Shown here piece after piece: positions 52,555 through 61,790 of a stretch of DNA of 64,000 bases. Both the position numbers and the translations under genes were made by a program. The notes below the pieces were generated by a model, which did no database searches, had not been told where the DNA came from, and worked only from the letters and a program-made list of their open reading frames with translations. The DNA lies in the NCBI GenBank assembly GCA_951812975.1, contig CATOTC010000001.1, forward strand, positions 1,582,001 to 1,646,000, read 5' to 3'. The DNA is from an uncultured Acidimicrobiales bacterium. GTDB taxonomy: Bacteria > Actinomycetota > Acidimicrobiia > Acidimicrobiales > Aldehydirespiratoraceae. Each line of letters starts with the position of its first letter. The first letter of the stretch is position 1.

Positions 52555-54252
52555 GTGAACGAGAGACCCACCGGCTCGACCAGCAACTCGGGAACCGACT
52601 TCATTCGGGAAATGCTCGCCAGAGACGCCGGCGACGGACCCTACGGAGGACGTGTCCAGACCCGCTTCCCTCCCGAACCCAACGGGTACCTGCACATCGG
52701 ACACGCAAAATCGATCTCACTCAACTTCGGTGTCGCTGAAGAATTCGACGGCGTGTGCCGTCTGCGCTTCGACGACACCAACCCGGAGACCGAAGACGCC
52801 AGCTTTATCGACGCGATCCGCCGAGACGTGGCATGGTTGGGGTTCGACCCAGGTGAATCCGCCTATGCGTCGGACTATTTCGGGCAACTAGCCGAATGGG
52901 CCGAGCAACTCATCGGTGACGGACTCGCATATGTCGACGACCAGGACGCCGAGACGATCTCGGCCAACAGGGGCGGTTTCACCACACCAGGCATCAACAG
53001 CCCCTACCGGGACCGTTCAATAGAGGAGAACCTCGACCTCTTCGCCCGGATGCGAGCAGGGGAGTTCGCCGACGGCGAGAAGGTGCTGCGAGCCAAGATC
53101 GACATGGCCCACGACAACATGGCGATGCGGGACCCGGTCATGTACCGAATCCGCAACGCCCACCACTTCCGCACCGGCGACGAATGGAAGATCTACCCGA
53201 CCTACGACTGGGCGCACGGGCAGAGTGATGCGGTTGAAGGCACCACGCATTCACTGTGCACGCTCGAGTTCGACACGCATCGACCGTTGTATGACTGGTT
53301 CATCGAACACCTCGGACTCGGCGACGACCGTCCCCGTCAAACCGAGTTCGCCCGCTTGAACCTCACCCACACAGTGATGTCGAAACGCAAACTGTTGGAG
53401 TTGGTTCGCGACGGTCATGTCGACAGTTGGGACGACCCCCGCATGCCCACGCTGCGGGGACTGCGCCGACGCGGCTACCCGCCCGAAGCCATCCGTAGGT
53501 TCTGTGCGCACATTGGTGTGGCCCGGGTCAACGGCACACATGAGATAGAACTGCTCGAATCGTTCGTGCGAACGCACCACAACCGGCACGCCCTGCGCCG
53601 GATGGCTGTGCTCAATCCGGTCGAATTGGTGATCGACAACTGGCCCGAGGGCCTGATCGACCAACGTCCGGCGATCAACAACCCCGAAGACGAATCAGCA
53701 GGCACGCGGATGGTGCCGTTCAGCCGCAGGTTGTGGATCGAGCGCGGCGACTTCATGATCGACCCGCCCAAGAAGTTCTTCCGGTTGGCACCGGGCCGCG
53801 AGGTGCGACTGCGTGCGGGATACCTCATCACCTGCACCGATGTCGAGACCAACGCCGACGGTGAGGTGCAGCGGATCCACTGCAGCTACGACCCTGAAAC
53901 CGCCGGTGGCCAGGCCCCCGACGGACGCAAGGTGAAAGCCACGATCCATTGGGTTTCGGCTGATCACGCGCTCGACGGCACGGTCATGCTCTACGACCGG
54001 CTCTTCACCGACCCGTTCCCCGGTGCCGACGGTGCTGACCCGCTCGCTTCGCTGAACCCCGCCTCGCGTGAAGTGCGCACCGGCTGCAAACTCGAACCTG
54101 CCCTCGCAGACACGCCGCCGGGCCAAGTGGTTCAGTTCGAACGGCTCGGGTATTTCGCCCAAGACGAAATTGACCCGCTGACCTTCCACCGCACGGTCGG
54201 CCTGCGCGACGAATGGGCCGCGATCCAACGCCGGCAGTCCCAGCAGCGCTGA
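52555..54252 (+). CDS. glnS: Glutaminyl-tRNA synthetase
   Basis: The 565-residue class I synthetase: RFPPEPNGYLHIGHAKSI (HIGH motif), VCRLRFDDTNPETED, the HSLCTLEFDTHRPLYDW discriminating segment and VMSKRKL (KMSKS equivalent), then the beta-barrel anticodon-binding domain. SLCTLEF and the overall layout are those of GlnRS, not of GluRS. GTG 52555 is chosen from the -10 spacing and family length. Most actinobacteria lack GlnRS and make Gln-tRNA through GatCAB, so its presence is notable. Confidence 0.95.
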   Translation: MNERPTGSTSNSGTDFIREMLARDAGDGPYGGRVQTRFPPEPNGYLHIGHAKSISLNFGVAEEFDGVCRLRFDDTNPETEDASFIDAIRRDVAWLGFDPGESAYASDYFGQLAEWAEQLIGDGLAYVDDQDAETISANRGGFTTPGINSPYRDRSIEENLDLFARMRAGEFADGEKVLRAKIDMAHDNMAMRDPVMYRIRNAHHFRTGDEWKIYPTYDWAHGQSDAVEGTTHSLCTLEFDTHRPLYDWFIEHLGLGDDRPRQTEFARLNLTHTVMSKRKLLELVRDGHVDSWDDPRMPTLRGLRRRGYPPEAIRRFCAHIGVARVNGTHEIELLESFVRTHHNRHALRRMAVLNPVELVIDNWPEGLIDQRPAINNPEDESAGTRMVPFSRRLWIERGDFMIDPPKKFFRLAPGREVRLRAGYLITCTDVETNADGEVQRIHCSYDPETAGGQAPDGRKVKATIHWVSADHALDGTVMLYDRLFTDPFPGADGADPLASLNPASREVRTGCKLEPALADTPPGQVVQFERLGYFAQDEIDPLTFHRTVGLRDEWAAIQRRQSQQR

Positions 54253-54297
54253 CTGAACGGCGCTGACGCGCCAGCGTTGAAGCCGGTGGCCACAACT

Positions 54298-54344
54298 AAA
54301 TCTGCGCGATTAACCACACTATGTGTGGAAGAAGGCGCAGATTT
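54298..54344. terminator. Large two-part inverted repeat between convergent glnS and LLM genes
   Basis: AAATCTGCGC (54298-54307) pairs with GCGCAGATTT (54335-54344). Inside it CCACAC (54314-54319) pairs with GTGTGG (54323-54328). Located in a convergent gap, it can act as a bidirectional terminator. A small palindromic element is an alternative. Confidence 0.55.
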
Positions 54345-54390
54345 CGGCGGAGAGCGCCCACACCCTCACACCGGACCGGTGGATCCAGGG

Positions 54391-55347
54391 CTAGAGGGCC
54401 AAGAGGTTGCGGACGTAGGGCCAGGCGACCTCCGGGGGGATGCCGCCACACAGGGGTTGTAGGGAAAGGACCCCGTACTGGTCGCGGAGACGGCGGGCTT
54501 CGTCGATCGAGGCTATCCTGTATGCGCCGTTCTGGGCTCGGAGTTCGGCGACGGTAGTTGCGCTCGACAACGAAGCGGAGGCAGCATCACCCATCCACTC
54601 CCTGTACATGACCGCATCATGAAGAAGATGGGGGCCGAGCTCCTGCCAAGCCGCATCGGTGTCGTCGGAGACGAACAAAGAAGTCGGTGCGCCGACCGGA
54701 GGCGACATGCACATGCCAGGGGGATTGCCGGCCTCGACAGCCGCCGCGTCGTAGGCCTCGGCCAGCGCCGGATCGCCATGTTGAGGCAGCAGCATCATGC
54801 CGCGGCAGGCGGCCCGGCGGGCTGCGGCCACAGTTCCACCACCGTAAGCGATCATCGGACCGCCAGGAGTCAGCGGCTCAGGCGTGACATGCACGCTGCG
54901 ACCCCGCCACTCGAAACGTTCCCCGGCCAGGGCCTGTTGCAGCACATCGAGGTGTTCGTCCATCAGACGACCACGCCGCGACGGATCGACTCCGAACATT
55001 GCGTATTCCTCGGCCCTGTAGCCGAGACCGACCGTGTAGCTGACCCGGCCGCCGCTGAGATGGTCGAGCACGATCATGTCCTCAGCCAGTTTGACCGGGT
55101 CGTACATCAACGCCAGCAGGGCCCCCACGTTAATCGGCAGTGAGGTGGTGCGGGCCGCGGCGGCTGCAGCCATCACGATCGGCGACGGCAGGTAACCGTC
55201 GCTGGCGCTGTGATGCTCGGAGAACATCGCCATCATCGCCCCGTTGGCTTCGCCCCATTCGCACATCTCAACCGAAGCACCGTAGAGCTCGGCCATCGTG
55301 GCGTCGGATTGCGGCCCGAGGCGGAAATCGAATCGAAGAATGAACAT
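54391..55347 (-). CDS. LLM-class flavin-dependent oxidoreductase
   Basis: The 318-residue bacterial luciferase-like TIM barrel: MFILRFDFRLG, FSEHHSASDGYLPSPIVMAAAAAARTT, LDHLSGGRVSYTVGLGYRAEEYAMFG and later MSPPVGAPTSLFVSDD. Such enzymes use FMN or F420. The EHH...D pattern is of the F420/FMN LLM type. Substrate unknown. ATG 55347 is the family-like start. It is followed upstream on the same strand by a TIM-barrel protein. Confidence 0.87.
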   Translation of the reverse strand: MFILRFDFRLGPQSDATMAELYGASVEMCEWGEANGAMMAMFSEHHSASDGYLPSPIVMAAAAAARTTSLPINVGALLALMYDPVKLAEDMIVLDHLSGGRVSYTVGLGYRAEEYAMFGVDPSRRGRLMDEHLDVLQQALAGERFEWRGRSVHVTPEPLTPGGPMIAYGGGTVAAARRAACRGMMLLPQHGDPALAEAYDAAAVEAGNPPGMCMSPPVGAPTSLFVSDDTDAAWQELGPHLLHDAVMYREWMGDAASASLSSATTVAELRAQNGAYRIASIDEARRLRDQYGVLSLQPLCGGIPPEVAWPYVRNLLAL

Positions 55348-55385
55348 GGCGCTCAGCTTTCCCCGTAGTGGCCGCCGAGTCGAAA

Positions 55386-56171
55386 TCAGCCCAGGATTTC
55401 CCGCAACACCGCAAGGTCGGCGGCGGCCGCGGCGAAGAGCTTCTCGGGTTCGTTGTTGGTCTCGCTGAGGGTCCCGTCGACGAATTCGAGGCTCCAAGTC
55501 CCTTCGAAACCGAGGTCCTTGAGCAGGCCGACGGTCTTGGTGAAGTCGTCGCGGATCTCAGCCAACGGTGGCGCCTGCAGGTTGAGGTGGTTGATGTGCA
55601 CGTGACAGATGCGCTCGCCGTATGCATCGAAGCGGGCGCGGAGCAGATCATGGCTGTCGTGGGTATGAACCAGCGCACCCACCACCTCAGGGGGTCCACC
55701 GGCGGCCAGTACTCTGGCCGCGGTCAAAGGATCGTCCATCGCCGAACCGTCGTGGCATTCACACACGGTCTGCACGCCCGGCATCTCGCCGATCCAACTT
55801 GCGAGCCGCTCGCCGTAGGCATCGAGCGATGCTTCGTCGCGTTCAGCGCCGGTGTTCCACTTGACCTTGCGGGCGCCGCTGCGGACAGTCAATTCCGCGG
55901 CCTGCTGCCGGATCGTGTCGGACTCCTCGTCGAAGCTGGCGTAGGTGTTGTAGACGGCCACCCCGAGGTCGTGCCCGAAGATCATCGCCAGCTCGTCGGG
56001 TTCGGCTTCGGTGGCGTGGGCCTCCCACAGCTCGATGCCGTCGAAGCCGGCGTCACGGATCCGGTCGAGCCAGGCACTGGCTGTGATCGTGGCCCGACGG
56101 TGGGGGGTGATCCCGAACCAGCGGTTGGGTTCCAACGCGATAGTGGCGAGATAGACCTGAGCAGTTGACAT
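55386..56171 (-). CDS. Sugar phosphate isomerase/epimerase-like TIM-barrel protein
   Basis: The 261-residue protein has ASAWLDRIRDAGFDGIELWEAHATEAEPDEL, TVCECHDGSAMDDP, and CHVHINHLNLQAPPL followed by GFEGTWSLEFVDG, the metal-binding pattern (Glu, Asp/His, His, Glu) of xylose isomerase-like TIM barrels. It could be an isomerase, an epimerase or a hydrolase. It starts 38 bp upstream of the LLM gene and is probably in one operon with it. Confidence 0.8.
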   Translation of the reverse strand: MSTAQVYLATIALEPNRWFGITPHRRATITASAWLDRIRDAGFDGIELWEAHATEAEPDELAMIFGHDLGVAVYNTYASFDEESDTIRQQAAELTVRSGARKVKWNTGAERDEASLDAYGERLASWIGEMPGVQTVCECHDGSAMDDPLTAARVLAAGGPPEVVGALVHTHDSHDLLRARFDAYGERICHVHINHLNLQAPPLAEIRDDFTKTVGLLKDLGFEGTWSLEFVDGTLSETNNEPEKLFAAAAADLAVLREILG

Positions 56172-56176
56172 GTGCT

Positions 56177-56253
<77 letters not shown>

Positions 56254-56317
56254 AACAGCGGTTCAGTGTACGCCGACTTCGCAAAGGCCACCTCTCTTTT
56301 GTCAGGTCGGCCGTTTG

Positions 56318-56764
56318 TCAGGTCGGCGCGCCAGTCATTGCAACCGGCTCGAGAACCACGACCGGAATCTCTCGATCCGTCTTCGACTCATAGGCGGCGT
56401 AATGCTTGAACTCCGAGATAGACGCATCCCAGATCGCTTGCCGCTCGTCCCCTGAGGTGATCCGAGCTTTCATCTTCTTGGTGCCGTCGGCGGTGCGGAC
56501 GGTGACCGAGGGGTTGTCTCGCAGATTCAGGAACCATGCCGGGTTCTTGTCGTTCCCGCCGGCGGAGGCGATCAGCGCCATACGGTCGCCGTCCTGCCAG
56601 GGTGCGGTCAGCAGGACCGTACGGGGCAGACCGCTCCTGCGTCCGATGGTGGTGAGCTCCAAGACCGGCATCTTTGCTCCGGTCCAGCCGATCTTCCCGC
56701 GGCTGATGGCTATTGCTGCGCCGTGAAAGCGATTCAAGGCTTTGAAAGCAAAATCGGAAGGCAT
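56318..56764 (-). CDS. Nitroreductase/deazaflavin-dependent (Ddn-like) family protein
   Basis: The 148-residue split-barrel protein: LTTIGRRSGLPRTVLLTAPW and NPAWFLNLRDNPSVTVRT are signatures of the F420-dependent nitroreductase (DUF385, Ddn) family typical of actinobacteria. It probably binds deazaflavin F420 or acts as an F420-dependent reductase. ATG 56764 is chosen. The open frame further upstream lacks homology. It is divergent from an alpha/beta hydrolase. Confidence 0.85.
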   Translation of the reverse strand: MPSDFAFKALNRFHGAAIAISRGKIGWTGAKMPVLELTTIGRRSGLPRTVLLTAPWQDGDRMALIASAGGNDKNPAWFLNLRDNPSVTVRTADGTKKMKARITSGDERQAIWDASISEFKHYAAYESKTDREIPVVVLEPVAMTGAPT

Positions 56765-56799
56765 GACAAGGGTTCTTTCGGTTGACGGGATCTTAGTTG

Positions 56800-57705
56800 A
56801 TGATCTCGGGTTACGGTCGGGTTGTGTCCAACGCTGACAACTCATCGGTGAAGGGGCTTGGCGTTCCCTCTGGGGAGCTAACGAGGACAGGGTTCAGGTA
56901 CACCGATACCGGGAGTGACGGCCCGGTAGTGGTGCTGCTTCATGGCGTGTTGATGAGCGGCAGCCTGTGGGACGAGGTCGTTGACGGCCTGCGAGACCGG
57001 TACCGGTGCATTGTCTTGGAACTCCCGTTCGGAGCACATCGCACACCGATGCCCGACAATGCTGCACTTGACCTGGAATCGATAGTGACCATGATCGCCG
57101 GAACCCTTGTGGAGCTTGACCTGCACGACGTCACGTTGGTGTGCAACGACTGGGGCGGTGCGCAACTGGTTGTCAGCCCCGGCGGGTCTGATCGCGTGGC
57201 ACGCCTCGTGCTGGTCTCTTGCGAGGCGTTCGACAACTATCCGCCCGGCCTGCCCGGTCGACTGTTGTGTCTCAACGCAGCAATACCAGGCGGGACTTTC
57301 ATGACTGCGCAGATGTTGCGACCCCGGTGGCTTCGGCATCTCCCGTTGACGTTCGGTGGCTTGTCCAAGAAACGGGTACCGAACGAAATGTTCATGAGCT
57401 GGATCGACCCGTTGCTTCACAACCGCAAAGTTCGCCGCGACCTGAGCAAGTATCTCCGATCCGTGCCCCAGAAGCAGCAGTTGCTTGAGTGGGCTGAACA
57501 GCAGCGATCATTCCGTGGGCCGGTTCTCATCGTTTGGGCACGCGAGGACAAGTTGATGCCGCCCTCTCACGCTGAACGACTGGCGGCGCATTTTGATGAC
57601 TCGCAGCTGGTATGGGTCGACGACAGCCGCACGCTGATTCCAATCGACCAACCTGCCGTCCTCACAACCCACCTCCGAACGTTCCTAGCCCAGCACACGT
57701 CCTAA
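56800..57705 (+). CDS. Alpha/beta hydrolase, haloalkane-dehalogenase-like
   Basis: A hydrolase of about 301 residues with VVVLLHGVLMSGSLWDEVV (oxyanion region) and the elbow LVCNDWGGAQLV, in which the nucleophile is Asp rather than Ser, as in haloalkane dehalogenases and epoxide hydrolases. The acid partner may be in VWAREDKLMPP. The usual final His is not obvious: the position reads DDSRTLIPIDQP, without a clear GHxxxxE. Activity is therefore uncertain. The start could be ATG 56800 or GTG 56824. Confidence 0.72.
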   Translation: MISGYGRVVSNADNSSVKGLGVPSGELTRTGFRYTDTGSDGPVVVLLHGVLMSGSLWDEVVDGLRDRYRCIVLELPFGAHRTPMPDNAALDLESIVTMIAGTLVELDLHDVTLVCNDWGGAQLVVSPGGSDRVARLVLVSCEAFDNYPPGLPGRLLCLNAAIPGGTFMTAQMLRPRWLRHLPLTFGGLSKKRVPNEMFMSWIDPLLHNRKVRRDLSKYLRSVPQKQQLLEWAEQQRSFRGPVLIVWAREDKLMPPSHAERLAAHFDDSQLVWVDDSRTLIPIDQPAVLTTHLRTFLAQHTS

Positions 57706-57735
57706 CAAACGCCGCCAGCTCGGGCAAGGGGCCGG

Positions 57736-58425
57736 TTAGAGGCGGGCGACGCGCAGAAAGAGATCGGCGAGATCCTTGGGGCGGGACGCGAAGGCGCTGT
57801 GACCGGCGTCGAACAAGACAACCTCGTCTGGTTGGGCATTCTGGATCTGCTGGCGTTGGAACGCGGGGGGAAGGGCCTCGTCCTGCTCAAGCAGCACATA
57901 GGTGGAAGCGATACCAGGCGATGCCGGCGAGACCCTCGCGGCTTCGACCATGGCACCGGGCGGCTCGGGACCGAGCTGGTCGAGAAGCCAAGATGTAGTC
58001 TCGTCGTCTAGGTCATTGCAGAACATCGTTTCGAAGTCCAGTTCCCTCGACACCGGAGACAACGGATCGCTCATCAAGTCATTGATGGACTGACCCACTG
58101 GTGGATTCGTGGTCGACAGATAGATCAGCCTCCGTAGGCGGCGCTCGATGCGCGGGACGACAAGAGGGAGCGTGACGCCCGCCATCGAATGCCCAACGAG
58201 CACGACGTCTTGAAGATCACGGGTTTCGACCTCTCGCACGACGTCGTCGGCGTAGTCATCGAGACGGATGGCATCGAGGGGTTTGGCATCAAGGCGCGTG
58301 CCGTGCCCAACCAAATCAACGGTGACCACAGCATCCACAGCGGGACTCGCCAGCAGATGGGGAACGACCCGTTCCCAACACCACGCCCCATGCGCCGCAC
58401 CATGAACCAGAACAAAGTTAGCCAT
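57736..58425 (-). CDS. Alpha/beta hydrolase (MES/salicylate-esterase-like)
   Basis: The 229-residue protein starts MANFVLVHGAAHGAWCWERVVPHL, has the nucleophile elbow VGHSMAGVT, and ends with FDAGHSAFASRPKDLADL with the catalytic His. This is the compact AB_hydrolase_6 layout seen in esterases and hydroxynitrile lyases. Substrate unknown. It is convergent with the preceding hydrolase. ATG 58425 is chosen over an upstream in-frame start at 58443. Confidence 0.8.
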   Translation of the reverse strand: MANFVLVHGAAHGAWCWERVVPHLLASPAVDAVVTVDLVGHGTRLDAKPLDAIRLDDYADDVVREVETRDLQDVVLVGHSMAGVTLPLVVPRIERRLRRLIYLSTTNPPVGQSINDLMSDPLSPVSRELDFETMFCNDLDDETTSWLLDQLGPEPPGAMVEAARVSPASPGIASTYVLLEQDEALPPAFQRQQIQNAQPDEVVLFDAGHSAFASRPKDLADLFLRVARL

Positions 58426-58557
58426 TGCCGCACCATAGCCCACCCGCTAACGACTCAAACCAAGACACAATGAAAAATAATGAAAATGCTATAAAATTTA
58501 GTGGACAGTCTGGTTGTGAACATGAATGGTGATGCACCGGGTGTTACACTCACGAAC

Positions 58558-58797
58558 GTGCCGACTTCTCGACCCCGCCACCCAGTGACCGAAACCGACG
58601 ACATCGCTGCGGTACTCGACGAAGCCTCGCAGCGGTGGGAAGGCACGCCCCGAGCCAAGCTCATCCGCCTCGTACTGCTGGATTGGGCCAGTGGAGGTCG
58701 CTCACCGTCGGCGCGTGCTCAAGCGCGTGAGGATCTAGCAGGCTCGCTTCCTGGTTCTTCGCACCTGTATCAACGTGCCGCAGACTGGCCCGAATGA
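58558..58797 (+). CDS. VapB-type antitoxin candidate
   Basis: About 79 residues: PVTETDDIAAVLDEASQRWEGTPRAKLIRLVLLDW resembles a ribbon-helix-helix antitoxin N-terminus. The tail is polar and disordered. It ends in a 4-bp overlap with a PIN-domain gene, the normal antitoxin-toxin order. The start is uncertain: GTG 58558 gives a family-like N-terminus, while GTG 58501 or ATG 58525 would add 19 or 11 residues. TATAAA at 58490-58495 may be the -10 box, which excludes GTG 58501. Confidence 0.65.
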   Translation: MPTSRPRHPVTETDDIAAVLDEASQRWEGTPRAKLIRLVLLDWASGGRSPSARAQAREDLAGSLPGSSHLYQRAADWPE

Positions 58798-59189
58798 TCG
58801 TCGCCGACGCAAGTTGGGTCGTGGCGTTGCGTGACCCGAGCGACCGCCACCACAGTCGAGCGGTCGCCGTCAACCACGAGATCGGAAGCGAGAATTCACT
58901 GCTGCACCCGGTGACCCTGGCTGAGTGCCTCGTAGCGCCGGCCCGGCTAGGGGTCCTTGATGAAGCTTCCGCACGACTGCAAGCCGCATTTGACATCGAC
59001 ATCGTCGATCCCGGAGCTCCCTTGAGATGGGCGAAGCTACGGGCCGAGACCCGGTTGCGGCTTCCTGACGTCATCGTGCTCGACACCGCCCTGAGCCGAC
59101 GTGCCCGAGCTATCGCCACATTTGACGAGCAACTGCAGACCTCCGCGGCCGATCACGGTCTTGACGTCCTGGGAACTCGATCACCTTAA
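58794..59189 (+). CDS. PIN-domain ribonuclease, VapC-type toxin
   Basis: The 131-residue protein has the acidic PIN residues: Asp5 in IVADASWVVALRD, Glu in TLAECLVAPARLG, Asp in RLPDVIVLDTAL and a last Asp in IATFDEQL. VapC toxins cleave tRNA or rRNA when the antitoxin is lost. It is overlapped by the upstream antitoxin gene (ATGA). All four acidic positions are intact, so activity is plausible. Confidence 0.88.
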   Translation: MIVADASWVVALRDPSDRHHSRAVAVNHEIGSENSLLHPVTLAECLVAPARLGVLDEASARLQAAFDIDIVDPGAPLRWAKLRAETRLRLPDVIVLDTALSRRARAIATFDEQLQTSAADHGLDVLGTRSP

Positions 59190-59441
59190 ACCCTCTTCTC
59201 CACTAATTCGGTGTCACTACCGGTTTGTTCGGGGAAGGTGATTGTCAAGGTGGCAGATTGTTTGGGGCTGTTCGGTCGGTCGTTGGTTGTGCATTCCGGG
59301 TTCTCGGACCGTTGCTGCCCGGCGAGGTGTTTCTTGGGGCCGCCCAGTGGGCTGACGACCGAATCATCCGGTCCCTCGCTCCGCCCCTGACGGTCGCCCC
59401 GGCTTTGCGGTCGGCGCGCCGGTCCCGACACGTCGGGGTGG
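59190..59441. other. Gap between vapC-type and DUF222/HNH genes
   Basis: This 252-bp convergent region contains open frames without coding character. I see no gene and no clear terminator. Confidence 0.5.
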
Positions 59442-60605
59442 TCATGGGCCTCTTGGTGGGTTGTTGGGGTTGATGATTTGGTAGCCGGTTTTGGTTTTGA
59501 TGACGATGTAGCCGCGGTCGTGGATGTTGTGGTGGCACAGCGGGCAGGCGAGGCACATCTCGTCGATGTCGGTGCGTCCGCCTTGTTCCCAGGGTTTGAT
59601 GTGGTGGATTTCGCAGCGTTCGGGTCCTGCGGTGCAGTGTTTGCCTCTGCAGTGGCGGTCGCGGGCGATGATGGCTTTGATTTGGGCTTCGGTTGCGTGT
59701 CGGTGGGTGCGTCCCACCCAGATGGGCTGTCCTTCACCGTCAAAGACCACGCCGGTAATGGCGGCGGTGCACATGAGCCGTTCGAGCACGGTCTGCGGCA
59801 GTGCTTCGCCACCGACGATCTCAGCGACACCGGTGGGGTTGTCGCCGCGTAGACGTTCGATGTCGGCTATAGCGATGAGTTGGTGCCTGGTGCTGCCGGG
59901 TCCGCGGCGGGTCGTGTCTGTCAACAGCGCCACGAACGCGTCAGCCATGCGCTGTGGGACTGTGCGCACATCATCAGGGGAGCCGTCGCGGCCGCCGTCG
60001 CCGCGCCACAACCGGTCATATTCGACATCGATGGCTTTGCGCACCTGCTGATAGCTGACCGGGTCCAACTCAGCTAACAGCACTCCCATGCCCTCTTCGT
60101 TGACCCAATGCTTGAATGACCGGTTCTTACGTTGCTGTTCATATCGTTCGGCGCCGTCGTCGGGCTGGTTGCGGTTCACCCAACGCCGCGACTGCTCAGC
60201 AAACGCATCAACAGAACAATCCTCAGCAAGACCCGACAGTTGATCCTCGACTTGTTGAGGCGAAGTCTTCGCAGCCGCCCCCACAGCCACCTCAGCATGC
60301 TCAGCAGTGATCGCGCCGCTGGCCAACGACTCCGCGAGCTTGGGCATCTCCACGAGCCCCGCAGCAGTCTTCGCGACTTTGTTCGCCGCACGTGTCGACA
60401 TGCGCCCCGCCTCACGCAACACCACCTTGGAACTCACCCCACCATCATCGAGAGCCTCAATCTCAGTCGCGCACCGTGTCTGCAACGCGTTCATCGCCGC
60501 CACAACCCGCCCAGCACCCCCAACCAGACCCTCCAACTCGGCACGGCACAGCCCAGAAACCGCCACCCCCCGGGCCTGTTTGATCATCGAATCGAACATG
60601 ACCAC
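59442..60605 (-). CDS. DUF222 / HNH endonuclease domain protein
   Basis: The 387-residue protein has an N-terminal DUF222 helical region (RAELEGLVGGAGRVVAAMNALQTR, AGRMSTRAANKVAKTAAGL) and a C-terminal HNH nuclease motif, with CRGKHCTAGPERCEIHHIKPWEQGGRTDIDEMCLACPLCHHNIHD carrying two zinc-like Cys pairs. This family (13E12-type) is multicopy and mobile in actinobacteria. Its biological role is unclear. ATG 60605 or 60599 may be the start. ACTATA at 60627-60632 (TATAGT on the minus strand) can be the -10 box. Confidence 0.9.
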   Translation of the reverse strand: MVMFDSMIKQARGVAVSGLCRAELEGLVGGAGRVVAAMNALQTRCATEIEALDDGGVSSKVVLREAGRMSTRAANKVAKTAAGLVEMPKLAESLASGAITAEHAEVAVGAAAKTSPQQVEDQLSGLAEDCSVDAFAEQSRRWVNRNQPDDGAERYEQQRKNRSFKHWVNEEGMGVLLAELDPVSYQQVRKAIDVEYDRLWRGDGGRDGSPDDVRTVPQRMADAFVALLTDTTRRGPGSTRHQLIAIADIERLRGDNPTGVAEIVGGEALPQTVLERLMCTAAITGVVFDGEGQPIWVGRTHRHATEAQIKAIIARDRHCRGKHCTAGPERCEIHHIKPWEQGGRTDIDEMCLACPLCHHNIHDRGYIVIKTKTGYQIINPNNPPRGP

Positions 60606-60941
60606 AACCTAACAACAGGGTATGACACTATATGAAATTTAACTCCATCCTAGCAGACATCCTCCTCCACATCCCAAGCCCAAACCCACCCAAACTCTCA
60701 GCGGTGCTGACACAGAGGAACGCCTGCCGTACACGGCCTGTCGCCCTCAATATTGCGGTCGAGACCGCCTAGTACGTCCCCTACGAGCGATCAAAACGTC
60801 GATGTGACCTGGCGTTTCAAGAAACCCTGTGTGATTCTGATGACGGGGGAGGTTCGAACCCCGCACCGAGGCTCTGAAGGCATATTCCCGTCGGCACCGC
60901 AAGACCTGTGCCTCGAGAATGCGGAGTTACGATGACCGCCG
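60606..60941. other. Intergenic region between DUF222/HNH and HAD genes
   Basis: This 336-bp gap holds the likely HNH promoter (near 60627-60632) and a 12-bp palindrome GTTTCAAGAAAC (60822-60833). GGTTCGAACCCC near 60850 resembles a tRNA T-arm, but no cloverleaf can be built around it. No gene is seen. Confidence 0.55.
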
Positions 60942-61682
60942 ATGGCCGCGAAGAACCAGCGGGTTGATCATATGGACCTTGCAATCGACGGGTTGATATT
61001 CGACTTGGACAACACGCTGTTCGACTTTGACGGCGCTTTCGCCGGAGTCGCCAACAAGTTCTACGAACAGCACCTAAAGGCAACGACGGCACTCACCCGC
61101 GCTGACGCCGTAGCAATGATGACCCGCTGGGACCACGATCTGTACGCCACCACGCAGTGCGTACCCAACTTGAAGGAACGGCGATTCGTCCGTTGGTTGA
61201 GCGAATGGCCCGATACCGGCCTTGACATCGCAGCGCTGAACCGATGGTACGACGACTCAATGGACCAGCAGATGCAACCCGACCTGGAGGTCAACGGACT
61301 CCTTGCCGACCTCAACGACCGACGAGTGCCGTGGGGTATCGTCACCAACGGACCGAGCACGATGCAGCGCCACAAATGCCAAGCATTGGGCCTGGACCAG
61401 CTGGCGCCCTTCATCGTCATCTCAGAAGAAGTCGGCTACGCCAAACCCGACCACAGGATCTTCCGCGACGCCCTCGATGCGACAAGACTCGACAGACCTG
61501 AGCAGGTGATGTTCGTCGGCGACAGCCCTGCAACCGACATAGACGGAGCCAGACGCTTCGGGATGCGAACCGCATGGGTCAGGCGAGGCCGGCAGTTCCC
61601 CTTCGAACTGCCACCACCCGATCACACGATCGACTCCGTCACCGAAATACGTCACCTGATCGACGCTGAACCAACCCGCTGA
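60942..61682 (+). CDS. HAD-superfamily hydrolase
   Basis: The product of up to 246 residues has motif I GLIFDLDNTLFDFD (nucleophile Asp), motif II GIVTNGPS, the Lys in YAKPDHRIF and motif IV VGDSPATDIDGARRFGM. Together they mark a class-I-cap HAD phosphatase or dehalogenase. Substrate unknown. The start may be ATG 60942 or ATG 60972 (MDLAIDGLIFDLDNT). It stands alone. Confidence 0.85.
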   Translation: MAAKNQRVDHMDLAIDGLIFDLDNTLFDFDGAFAGVANKFYEQHLKATTALTRADAVAMMTRWDHDLYATTQCVPNLKERRFVRWLSEWPDTGLDIAALNRWYDDSMDQQMQPDLEVNGLLADLNDRRVPWGIVTNGPSTMQRHKCQALGLDQLAPFIVISEEVGYAKPDHRIFRDALDATRLDRPEQVMFVGDSPATDIDGARRFGMRTAWVRRGRQFPFELPPPDHTIDSVTEIRHLIDAEPTR

Positions 61683-61790
61683 CAGCGGCGGAAGACCCGA
61701 CAATCCCCGCCCGCAAAGCGCACGATCGACCATCGCAGTCGTGGTGTGGCGGTTCGTGGCAGGTCAAGATGGGGGCGCTGCGAAGCGTGT

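Noticed and set aside
59186..59830. Thr/Pro/Lys-rich minus-strand frame after the HNH gene
   Set aside because: It overlaps the HNH coding sequence in another frame and has low-complexity composition.
60838..60870. tRNA gene (T-arm-like GGTTCGAACCCC)
   Set aside because: No acceptor stem or anticodon arm can be assembled around it. A tRNA-Sec was specifically looked for and not found.
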